A DNA stretch of 6,875 bases, taken from NCBI GenBank assembly GCA_016735415.1, contig JAERRP010000838.1, positions 1-6,875 of the forward strand, in the 5' to 3' direction. The notes beneath the pieces were generated by a model, which was given only the letters and a program-made list of their open reading frames with translations, made no database searches and was not told the DNA's origin. The translations under genes and the position numbers were made by a program. Positions within the stretch are counted from its first letter, which is position 1, and every line of letters starts with the position of its first letter. The DNA comes from Desulfobacterales bacterium (lineage in GTDB: Bacteria > Desulfobacterota > Desulfobacteria > Desulfobacterales > UBA5852). Positions 1 through 6,679 of the stretch are shown in pieces.

Positions 1-1432
1 CAGTTGACGAAAACTCGTCCCGCAAAACGTAGCGCCTCCGGGCCGCATCGGCCTCGGCCTTGAAATGGTCGGCCACCGTACTGGTGTCCCGGGCGGCATT
101 CTGAATGGCGTTGATGATCTGGTTGACACTGACCTTTTCACCGGTGATATTTGTCATGCCGCGGCCCTTGCGCAAAAAGACGATCTGGGGCGTATCGTTG
201 TAGCGGCCGGTCACACGGATGACATCATTGATGTCGTAGCGGTAAAGACCGCCGCTGGTGGTGATGAAGATATAGTAATCCCGGCCTTCTTCGATCTCCG
301 CCACGCTCAGGAAGGGCCAGTTCGCGGGCTGGTCGCGCCGGGCTTCCAGATCTTCCACCGGGACGAATTCGAAGAAATTGGTGGCGATGGTCAGAACACC
401 GCTGCTGCCTTCGTCCGACAGGGGCACCGAGGCCCGGGCCTCGCTGGAGAGATACCCCCAATCACGCACCGGCACCGGCCGGGCGCCCTCGGGATCAAAC
501 CAGCCCGGGAACTTTTCCAGATAGTGTCCGACGGTGCCCCCTTTCCAGCAGCCGATCAGGCTCAGGCGCGGCCAGTAGTCGGCCGGAAGCAGGCGGCCCT
601 GGCGCCGGCCGCGAAACTGCTCCAGTTCCCGGGCCCGGGCCGGGTTGGGTTTGAGCGTTCGGCTGATCGCGGCGCGAATGCGGGATTCGATCGGAAAATC
701 GGCGGCCAGAGTGCCATCGTGAATATCTCCTATGATGCGTTCACCGTATTCGTCCGCCTTTTCGCACATCTTGAGGATGGACGAGGGGTTGGCGGTGGCC
801 ACAAAGCGCACGTCCTCGGCCAGGGCGATGCGCATGATGGTGTAATACTTGGCCCCGTAGTCCTCGATTTCGAAAGCGTCATAGGGGATGGCATAAGCGC
901 GCCGGATTACCCCGGGCATGTTTTTGTACATGTGCCCGGAGGTGGAACCGTAGGGTAGGCCCTGCGGGGTACGGCCCTCGACGGCCGGTGACACCAGGGA
1001 GACGACTTTGCCGTCGAAGATGTCCGGGTGGGCCTGTTTGGCATGAAACGTCCAGGTGCGCATGACGTCGCTGTGTTCGCGGCCCTTGCAGGTGGGGGTT
1101 ACCGGCACGTACTTGGGATCGCCGGTGGTGCCGCTGGTCTGGGCGAACATCACCGGCGCCTCCGCCGTGAAGATGTTGGGTACGCCGGCCACCAGACGAT
1201 CCATGTCGCTTTTGATATCGTCGTAGCTAATGACGGGCACCTGCTTCTGATAATCCCCGATGGTCCGGATGCGGCCGAATCCGTAGCGGCGGCCGTAGTC
1301 CGTATCGGCATTTTTGCGCATCATGCCCAGCAGCTTGTCGGCCTGCACCTGCCGGGGATTGCGGGTGGCGGTTTCGAACCGGGCCGCGGATTTGCGTGTC
1401 ATGAAATTGATCAGCCATCCGGCAAGGGACAT
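1..1432 (-). CDS. GH3-superfamily acyl-adenylating enzyme (acyl acid amido synthetase-like), 3' end outside window
   Basis: This reading frame is open on the minus strand from ATG at 1432-1430 to the window edge: 477 codons with no stop. It reads as a member of the GH3 (auxin-responsive promoter) family. These enzymes adenylate a carboxylate with ATP and, in the characterised plant members, transfer the acyl group to an amino acid. All three family nucleotide-binding motifs are visible: QTSGTTGDPKYVP at residues 98-110 (phosphate-binding loop), WGYLSSEA at 325-332 (the YxSSE-type motif), and YRYDINDVIRVTG at 397-409 (the YRxGD-like motif). GEK at 431-433 begins the C-terminal part. No signal peptide is seen, so it should be cytoplasmic. 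Bacterial homologues are roughly 500-550 residues, so a short C-terminal piece is probably missing. It is transcribed away from the four-gene plus-strand cluster. The family call is firm; the substrate is unknown. Confidence 0.92.
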   Translation of the reverse strand, partial: MSLAGWLINFMTRKSAARFETATRNPRQVQADKLLGMMRKNADTDYGRRYGFGRIRTIGDYQKQVPVISYDDIKSDMDRLVAGVPNIFTAEAPVMFAQTSGTTGDPKYVPVTPTCKGREHSDVMRTWTFHAKQAHPDIFDGKVVSLVSPAVEGRTPQGLPYGSTSGHMYKNMPGVIRRAYAIPYDAFEIEDYGAKYYTIMRIALAEDVRFVATANPSSILKMCEKADEYGERIIGDIHDGTLAADFPIESRIRAAISRTLKPNPARARELEQFRGRRQGRLLPADYWPRLSLIGCWKGGTVGHYLEKFPGWFDPEGARPVPVRDWGYLSSEARASVPLSDEGSSGVLTIATNFFEFVPVEDLEARRDQPANWPFLSVAEIEEGRDYYIFITTSGGLYRYDINDVIRVTGRYNDTPQIVFLRKGRGMTNITGEKVSVNQIINAIQNAARDTSTVADHFKAEADAARRRYVLRDEFSST

Positions 1433-1442
1433 GGGTTTATTT

Positions 1443-1447
1443 CTCCT
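1443..1447 (-). promoter_or_regulatory. Ribosome binding site for the GH3-like gene
   Basis: The minus strand reads AGGAG here, ten bases before the ATG at 1432. It supports that start over any internal one, and the protein then begins MSLAGWLINF, as expected for a cytoplasmic enzyme. Confidence 0.7.
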
Positions 1448-1612
1448 GTTATTTTCGCGCTGCTTTCTCCCGAAAGGCGGGATGGGAAATACAGCCTGGA
1501 TTTACTTTGGATATTGGATCGGTTGAATGAGTTCGCCGGCGCCGGCCCGATGGTTCGTTCGGGCTAAACGCAATTACAGTAACCAGTGAAGGGTCAGATT
1601 GCAACGGGAAAT

Positions 1613-1638
1613 TCGGGGATGGGCGTCATCACCCCCGA
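1613..1638. repeat. Interrupted inverted repeat (possible operator or RNA hairpin)
   Basis: TCGGGGATG at 1613-1621 pairs with CAT at 1627-1629 and CCCCGA at 1633-1638, leaving a 5-base loop (1622-1626) and a 3-base bulge (1630-1632). No T-run follows on either strand, so an intrinsic terminator is unlikely. It could be an operator or a leader-RNA hairpin in the divergent control region, or a chance GC-rich repeat. Confidence 0.35.
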
Positions 1639-1817
1639 TATAAAGTTAGCCCGGTTGACCGCCCGACGGGGCCCCCTGTTTTTGGGGCGGGACTTGATAA
1701 TAGGCGGGGATTATGTTGAAACAGCCTTCGAAGCTAGCGTATGCGTCTATTCCTGTTTCCCTCACGGGCACTTTGACCTGACGGACTGGCCCCTAACCGC
1801 CCCGGAAGACTGAAGCC

Positions 1818-2867
1818 ATGGATCGTCCCCACTTGCGAACGCAATGGTTGCCCCCGCCGAGCCCCTTTCGATGCCTGGGCGGCGGGCTTATCCTGATGCT
1901 GGTCATCATCTTTCCAATCGGATGCCGGAGCCCTTCGGCCGTACCGCCGCAAGGGCCGGTCTTCTCGTCGCAAAGGGCCTGGGTGGACCAGATCCAGGCC
2001 CCGCCGGAACTGCGCCAGGCCATCACCCGCGGGCGTGAGATGCGCATTCCGGTGGCCGCGGCCGACGACATCGCGATGCGCGTTTACGGACCGGCGGGCG
2101 CCAAAACACCGGTTGTCATGACCCACGGCCTGCAGAGTCATTCCGGCTGGTTCGCCCAGTCGGCGGTCAGAGTGGCCGACCAGGGCCATCCGGTCTACGC
2201 CGTCGACCGGCGCGGCTCCGGGTTGAGGGAGGCCACGCGGGGCGACATGAAAACTTTCGACGAAATGATCGACGATCTCATAGTGGTGGCCGACTATATT
2301 TCGAAGCGCCACGGCGGCGGAAAAATCTTTCTGCTGGGGCACTGTTTCGGGGCCATACCGGCTGCCGCCTTTGCCATCCGCCACCCGGACCGGGTCGAGG
2401 GGCTTGTTCTGACCACCCCGGCCATCAACACCCGGACCGGCCTGCCCTTTTCGCAGACCCTCAAGATTTTTTTCACCCGATCCGGAAAGCGGGATTACCG
2501 GGTGCCGAGTCCGCTGAAACCGGAGGAGTTCACCGAGCTTGCGCCTTACGAGGCCTTTATCCGCAGCGATCCCCTGGCGTTGCAGGCCGCCAGTGGTGAT
2601 TTCTACTTCCAGGTATACCGCGCCCGGCAGTTCATCAATGCCCATACCGACCGCCTCGTCATGCCGATCTATATGGCCCTGGCGGGCGAAGACCCGATCT
2701 GCGACAACCCGCGCAATATCCGCTTTTTCGAAAAACTGCCGGCCGACGATAAAATGCTGGTCATCTATGAAGACGCCCGTCATATTCTGGAATTCAGCCC
2801 GGAAAAAGAGCGTTTCCTGGCGGATCTCATTTTCTGGCTGGCCCGCGAAACCGACGACAGGGAGTAA
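1818..2867 (+). CDS. Membrane-anchored alpha/beta hydrolase with Cys nucleophile elbow (monoacylglycerol lipase-like fold)
   Basis: A 349-residue alpha/beta-fold hydrolase resembling the lysophospholipase/monoacylglycerol lipase group. Visible landmarks are THGLQSHSGW at residues 102-111 (oxyanion-hole HG strand), the nucleophile elbow GHCFG at 174-178, Asp292 in LAGEDPICDN as the likely acid, and His322 in ARHILEF as the likely base. The usual nucleophile Ser is replaced by Cys176 (codon TGT at 2343-2345), as in dienelactone hydrolases and PHA synthases. The N-terminus has a hydrophobic segment at about 21-35 ending in PIGC (Cys36). This resembles a lipoprotein signal but has Pro at -3, so it is either a lipoprotein or a plain N-terminal membrane anchor. 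In both cases the catalytic domain should face the periplasm or outside. The ATG is preceded by GGAAG at 1804-1808, nine bases upstream. First gene of the apparent operon; its stop is two bases before the next start. Fold is certain, substrate (ester, thioester or lactone) is not. Confidence 0.88.
   Translation: MDRPHLRTQWLPPPSPFRCLGGGLILMLVIIFPIGCRSPSAVPPQGPVFSSQRAWVDQIQAPPELRQAITRGREMRIPVAAADDIAMRVYGPAGAKTPVVMTHGLQSHSGWFAQSAVRVADQGHPVYAVDRRGSGLREATRGDMKTFDEMIDDLIVVADYISKRHGGGKIFLLGHCFGAIPAAAFAIRHPDRVEGLVLTTPAINTRTGLPFSQTLKIFFTRSGKRDYRVPSPLKPEEFTELAPYEAFIRSDPLALQAASGDFYFQVYRARQFINAHTDRLVMPIYMALAGEDPICDNPRNIRFFEKLPADDKMLVIYEDARHILEFSPEKERFLADLIFWLARETDDRE
2859..2864 (+). promoter_or_regulatory. 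Ribosome binding site for the enolase-superfamily gene, inside the end of the hydrolase gene
   Basis: AGGGAG lies five bases before the ATG at 2870 and overlaps the last codons of the upstream hydrolase, whose TAA is at 2865-2867. This fixes the start and indicates translational coupling of the two genes. Confidence 0.75.
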
Positions 2868-2869
2868 GT

Positions 2870-4024
2870 ATGCCGACCATCAGGGCCTTCGAACTATATG
2901 CCGTGGAATTTCCGTTCCGCAGGCCTTTCAAGCATGCCGCGGCCGAACGGCACTCCTCGTACAGCCTCCTGCTGAAATGCGTGACCGATTCCGGCGCGGC
3001 CGGTTTCGGTGAATGCCTGCCCCGGGAGTATGTCACGGGGGAATCGCGCGACGGGGTCTTTCAGCTGTTGGCGGAAGCCGTTCTACCCCGCCTGGTAGGC
3101 CGAACTTTCGCCTCCCTGGAAGAAGTCCGGAAGTTCCTGGAGGCCTGTGACGGTAAAGCCCCGCCGGACTGGGTGGCGCCCCGGGTGCCCCAGACCGCCG
3201 CCTGGGCGGCGGTGGATCTGGCCCTGCTGGATGCCTTCGGTCAGGCCCTGAAAACTCCCATACGCCTGAGGTCCACGGAAGAACTGCCGCCGGCATTCCG
3301 ATACAGCGTGGTATCGTCGGCGACGCGGGGCTTGAAGGCCTGGAAATCGTTTGCGCTTTACCGGTTTTTCGGATTCCGGCAGGCCAAACTCAAAATCGAG
3401 AATGATTCGGCCGAGGAAACGGCCCGTCTGGCCCGCAAAATCATGGGCCGGCACTGCGATCTGCGGGTGGACGCCAACATGGCCTGGGATGTTTCCCAGG
3501 CCGTCGCCAGCATGCGGCGGCTGGCCCGGTACGGCATCCATTCATTCGAGCAGCCGCTGGCGGCCGACGATATCGACGGACTGGCGACGCTGGTCCGGGA
3601 AACCGGGCTGGGGGTAATGGTGGACGAAAGTCTCAACGACGCCGATTCCCTGGCCCGGCTCATCGACCGCCAGGCCCGCACGGCTATCAAAGCGCGCATT
3701 TCAAAATGCAGCGGTCTGGTGGCAACGTACAAACGCTGCCGCCAGGCGCTGGAAGCGGGGCTGACCGTCCAGGTGGGCGCCCAGGTGGGCGAGACCTCCC
3801 TGCTGTCGGCCGCACAGCTCATTCTAATTGCCGCCGTCCGAAAAGTGACCTACGGGGAAGGCTGCTTCGGACATCACCTGCTCCGGGAAGACCCCTTTGC
3901 GCCCCTCATCCAGTTCGGCCGGGGCGGCCGGCCACCGGCCCTGCCGGGCGGAACGGGTCTCGGTGTCCGTATTCAGGAAGACATCCTGGAGCGCTGGTGC
4001 GTTAAAACGCAGACCATTGGTTGA
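2870..4024 (+). CDS. Enolase-superfamily enzyme, muconate cycloisomerase subgroup (epimerase/racemase/cycloisomerase-like)
   Basis: A 384-residue protein, full length for the family and without a signal peptide, so cytoplasmic. Residues about 1-125 form the N-terminal capping domain, including GFGECLPREYVTGES at 45-59. The rest is the (beta/alpha)7-beta barrel. The complete acid-base and metal set is visible: KLK at 173-175 (catalytic Lys on the second strand), Asp201 in LRVDAN, Glu227 in SFEQPL and Asp252 in MVDESL as Mg ligands, and Lys279 in RISKCSG as the opposite catalytic Lys. Strand seven reads GAQVGETS (303-310). These enzymes abstract the alpha proton of a carboxylate; known members include muconate cycloisomerase, o-succinylbenzoate synthase, N-acylamino acid racemase and dipeptide epimerase. 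The C-terminal DxD motif typical of Ala-Glu epimerases is not evident near 328-342, which argues against that exact function. Specificity cannot be read. It sits between two envelope-anchored hydrolase-like proteins. Confidence 0.92.
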   Translation: MPTIRAFELYAVEFPFRRPFKHAAAERHSSYSLLLKCVTDSGAAGFGECLPREYVTGESRDGVFQLLAEAVLPRLVGRTFASLEEVRKFLEACDGKAPPDWVAPRVPQTAAWAAVDLALLDAFGQALKTPIRLRSTEELPPAFRYSVVSSATRGLKAWKSFALYRFFGFRQAKLKIENDSAEETARLARKIMGRHCDLRVDANMAWDVSQAVASMRRLARYGIHSFEQPLAADDIDGLATLVRETGLGVMVDESLNDADSLARLIDRQARTAIKARISKCSGLVATYKRCRQALEAGLTVQVGAQVGETSLLSAAQLILIAAVRKVTYGEGCFGHHLLREDPFAPLIQFGRGGRPPALPGGTGLGVRIQEDILERWCVKTQTIG

Positions 4025-4047
4025 ACCTTGAAGTCGGGAATCTGAAC

Positions 4048-5643
4048 ATGGTCTTGAAAAGGAAACGCAAAGACCGCCGCTGGTTGCGGCCGTGGGCCTG
4101 CTGGGGGCTCTGTCTGCTGGTTTTCGGCATCGGCGCCTGCCGACCGGCGACGATGAAGAAAGACGCTCAGGAACCCCGCCTCTTCAGCCAAACGCCCCTG
4201 CCGGGAGAATATCTGGAAAACGACCGCGGCGATGCCAATGTCATTCTCCCCGGCCGGCACTGGATGGGGGTGGTGGACGAGGGTGCCGGTTTAACGTTTG
4301 CCAGCTGGCGGATAACGGCCGGAACGCAGCGCTACTGCATCGTGGTGGTCTGCGATCCCCCCGGCGACCGCCTGATACTGCTGCCGTTGAACCACGACGA
4401 GACCCCCCTGACGGTTCTGGCCGACCCGCTCCGCCGGCAATATTACCAACAGCGCCTGGCGACCATCCGTCAGGGCGGACCCGCACAAAACTTCGAATCC
4501 GGCCTGCTGATTTCGGTCTCTCTGGAGGAGGCCATCGCGACAAAGCGCCTGGGGACGCCGCTACCGCGGCCACAGCGCGTGCTGGCCGTGGCCGCCAATT
4601 TCCCCAGCCACCTGAAACAGGATCTGGCCATCGCCGATCCGACCGTGATCGAGGCCCTGCGCCGGACACGGCCCCGGGTCTTCGTAAAATATCCACCCCT
4701 GCTGCCGCTGGACGGGATGACGCCGACTGAAAATATCACCGGCATCATCGGGCCCTTCGATGCCATTCGGTATCCGTCGACGATCAGCGTACCCGCCAGG
4801 GATGAGAACGGGCAGCCGGTACGTGTGGCCACCCGCCTGGATTACGAGGTTGAAATCGGCATCGTCATCGGCCACGAACTGGCCTGGGAAGATGTCGCCG
4901 AAGCCGCGGATGGCGAACTGTATAGAGCGGTCATCGGCTATCTGCTGATCAGCGATACCAAAGCCCGCAACCCCCAGGTGGTCCAGCGGATTATCAGTCG
5001 TGAGCGCCCCTATCCGGCCGAACCGGGTCCCTACCTGACCGGGGACGAGAATATTGACCGCCGGCTGGGTTTCTGGGACAGGGAAACCTGCCGATGGTGG
5101 AGCTACGCTGCCGGCTGGGGCGATTTTGCCGGCATGGGGCCTTTCCTGGTCGCCGCCCCCCAAAACGGCGCCCTGCCGGATCGCATGATGCTCGCCGGCC
5201 GCAGCTACGCCCGGGAAGCCGTGCGGGGCCGGCCGATCCCCCCGGGGCAGGCGGTCGACACCCTCTACCTGCGCCAGTCCGTAGTCGTGTCCGAAGAGAA
5301 GGCCTATGCCGACCGCATGCTCTGGACGATTCCCCGGATCATCCGGTCGATTCTGGCCCCGGACAACGCCCTCGCTTTTCTGGCGGCGCCGCTGACCCTG
5401 CACCCGGGGGATATCATCAGCCTGGGAACGCCGGGCGGCACCGTGATTACCGCCAAATCACAAACAGTGGTCAACCTGGCCGATGCCCTGCTTTTCTGGT
5501 GGGAACCGCTGGACTGGCATGACGCCTTTTTCGGCGGTAGCGAGGGGATGTATCTGAACCCGGGGGATGAAGTGTTCTTCTGGGCGGAAGGTCTGGGATA
5601 CCAGCGGCATCTGATTGCGCCGCTGGATGCCCATGGTGAATAA
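4048..5643 (+). CDS. Lipoprotein with C-terminal fumarylacetoacetate hydrolase (FAH) fold
   Basis: A 531-residue protein. The N-terminus is basic (MVLKRKRKDRRW), followed by a hydrophobic stretch at 16-30 ending in IGAC, a good lipobox with Cys31 as the lipidation site. With Arg at +2, the E. coli sorting rule would predict the outer membrane. Residues about 32-170 match no domain I recognise. From about 176 the FAH fold follows: VLAVAANFPSH (178-188), VFVKYPP (211-217), DYEVEIGIVIG (265-275) with metal ligands Glu267 and Glu269, Asp303 in LISDTKAR, LHPGDIISLGTPGG (451-464), and a closing LNPGDEVFFWAEGLG (503-517). Known relatives cleave C-C bonds or decarboxylate beta-keto acids and are cytoplasmic. 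The region usually reading KxFD before the MGP strand here reads AAGWGDFAGMGP (354-365), lacking the Lys, so activity may be altered. I chose ATG 4048 (GGGAA at 4036-4040) over an in-frame TTG at 4021 that overlaps the previous stop, because it places the signal peptide at the very N-terminus. Confidence 0.85.
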   Translation: MVLKRKRKDRRWLRPWACWGLCLLVFGIGACRPATMKKDAQEPRLFSQTPLPGEYLENDRGDANVILPGRHWMGVVDEGAGLTFASWRITAGTQRYCIVVVCDPPGDRLILLPLNHDETPLTVLADPLRRQYYQQRLATIRQGGPAQNFESGLLISVSLEEAIATKRLGTPLPRPQRVLAVAANFPSHLKQDLAIADPTVIEALRRTRPRVFVKYPPLLPLDGMTPTENITGIIGPFDAIRYPSTISVPARDENGQPVRVATRLDYEVEIGIVIGHELAWEDVAEAADGELYRAVIGYLLISDTKARNPQVVQRIISRERPYPAEPGPYLTGDENIDRRLGFWDRETCRWWSYAAGWGDFAGMGPFLVAAPQNGALPDRMMLAGRSYAREAVRGRPIPPGQAVDTLYLRQSVVVSEEKAYADRMLWTIPRIIRSILAPDNALAFLAAPLTLHPGDIISLGTPGGTVITAKSQTVVNLADALLFWWEPLDWHDAFFGGSEGMYLNPGDEVFFWAEGLGYQRHLIAPLDAHGE

Positions 5644-5673
5644 ATACCGTAAACCAACCTGTGTAACAAAACC

Positions 5674-5680
5674 GGGAGAG
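5674..5680 (+). promoter_or_regulatory. Ribosome binding site deciding the start of the TAXI receptor gene
   Basis: GGGAGAG lies six bases before ATG 5687. The open frame extends upstream to an ATG at 5615 inside the preceding gene, but only the 5687 start has this site and gives a protein beginning directly with a Sec signal peptide. Confidence 0.8.
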
Positions 5681-5686
5681 AATCTA

Positions 5687-6679
5687 ATGAAAATCGCATC
5701 CATGACCACCATCCTGATGACCTTGCTGTGGCTGATATCCCCCTTACCTGCGAACGCCATAAGTACCGCCGCCAATATGCCGGCGGCCACCATCGGCGCC
5801 GGCGCGGTCACCGGCGTCTATTTCAACACCGGTCAGGCGATCAAGAAAACGCTGAAGCGCAACGCCGGGGAACTGGATATTAAGATCGTGGTGAAAGCAA
5901 CCCAGGGATCGGTGGAGACCCTGGAGGCGGTGGAAAGCGGCCGGTTCTATTTCGGCTTCGTCCAGTCCGATCTCCAGTACAAGGCCTGGCACGGCGTCAC
6001 CGGAACCCCCTGGGCGGGCCGCCCCCAGAAGCACCTGCGGGCGGTTTTCGGCCTTTATACCGAAGCGATCAATCTGGTGGTGCAGAACAACCAGAAAATT
6101 GCAAGCCTGCAGGATTTAGTGTCCAAACGCGTCAACCTGGGCCAACCCGGATCCGGCCAGTACATCAATGCCAAGGAACTGCTGGAGGCGTTCGGCATCC
6201 ACCCCCGCAATAGTCTGTCGGTCGTAACGGCATCTCCCGTCGACACCTTGCGGCTTTTCGAACGCAACGAAATCGACGCCTTTTTTTTCACGGCCGGCCA
6301 CCCGGCCGGTCAATTCTACGAAGTGGCCGCCGGCAAGCGTAAAGGCCGCTTCGTGGCCCTGACCGACCTGGAGGATCTGCTTCAAAAATATCCTTATTAC
6401 AGTCGCACATCGATCCCGATCCACTATTATCCCGGCATTGGAAACGATCAGGACGTGGCCACCATCGGGGTGAAAGCCACCCTGATCGCTTCAGACGGTG
6501 CGCCGGACCGGATGGTCTATGAAATCACCAAAGCGGTTTTTGAAAACCTGGACTATTTCAAAACGCAACTGCTGGTTTTCCGGAGCATGAATCGCGAAGA
6601 AATGCTGGAACATTTGTCCGCACCGATCCATCCCGGGGCCCTGAAGTATTACCGCGAAGTCGGTTTAGACCGGCCGTAA
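5687..6679 (+). CDS. TAXI-family TRAP transporter solute-binding receptor
   Basis: A 330-residue periplasmic binding protein. A Sec signal peptide spans residues 1-24 with a hydrophobic core at about 7-20 and a likely cleavage site ANA|IS after Ala24. The mature protein opens with the TAXI-family signature TIGAGAVTGVYFNTG (35-49). Further family-like segments are VESGRFYFGFVQSD, LRAVFGLYTEAINLVV, VNLGQPGSGQYINAKELL, and the later DAFFFTAGHPAGQF. Length is usual for the family. TAXI receptors deliver small carboxylates (glutamate/2-oxoglutarate-type ligands in the few studied cases) to a DctQM-type or fused TRAP permease. No permease gene starts in the 196 bases that follow, so the partner is elsewhere or beyond the window. 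It is separated by 43 bases from the FAH-like gene and is probably cotranscribed, linking the operon to uptake or sensing of a carboxylate. Family call is very secure; ligand unknown. Confidence 0.95.
   Translation: MKIASMTTILMTLLWLISPLPANAISTAANMPAATIGAGAVTGVYFNTGQAIKKTLKRNAGELDIKIVVKATQGSVETLEAVESGRFYFGFVQSDLQYKAWHGVTGTPWAGRPQKHLRAVFGLYTEAINLVVQNNQKIASLQDLVSKRVNLGQPGSGQYINAKELLEAFGIHPRNSLSVVTASPVDTLRLFERNEIDAFFFTAGHPAGQFYEVAAGKRKGRFVALTDLEDLLQKYPYYSRTSIPIHYYPGIGNDQDVATIGVKATLIASDGAPDRMVYEITKAVFENLDYFKTQLLVFRSMNREEMLEHLSAPIHPGALKYYREVGLDRP

Larger units (their letters stand above)
1433..1817. other. Divergent intergenic region with inverted repeats
   Basis: This 385-base stretch separates the GH3-like gene from the plus-strand operon, so it must hold the promoters of both unless either is driven from elsewhere. 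It is less GC-rich than the flanking genes in places. Visible structure: a perfect 12-base palindrome GCCGGCGCCGGC at 1535-1546; a 6-bp hairpin GCCCGA/TCGGGC at 1545-1564; a longer interrupted hairpin at 1613-1638; and an 8-base palindrome CTTCGAAG at 1726-1733. Isolated promoter-like hexamers occur (TTGACC at 1655, TATAAA at 1639, GATAAT at 1696, TTGACC at 1773), but no pair has a 16-18 base spacing. I therefore do not assign a sigma-70 promoter. No sigma-54 element was recognised. The small open frames here look like chance. Confidence 0.6.

Noticed and set aside
65..958. Long plus-strand open frame (297 codons) opposite the GH3-like gene
   Set aside because: It lies entirely antisense to a gene with clear GH3 motifs, and its translation shows no recognisable family; it is a typical GC-rich shadow frame.
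1655..1701. Possible sigma-70 promoter from TTGACC (1655) and GATAAT (1696)
   Set aside because: The two hexamers are separated by 35 bases, far from the required 16-18, and no alternative partner fits either one.
1586..1813. 75-codon plus-strand open frame from a GTG in the intergenic region
   Set aside because: No convincing ribosome binding site, no recognisable protein features, and it occupies the expected divergent promoter region.
1734..2783. 349-codon minus-strand open frame opposite the alpha/beta hydrolase
   Set aside because: It is antisense to a gene with full hydrolase motifs. Its translation is low-complexity in Arg/Gly/Pro with no domain.
4561..5403. 280-codon minus-strand open frame opposite the FAH-like gene
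   Set aside because: Shadow of the FAH coding frame; no ribosome binding site or family resemblance.
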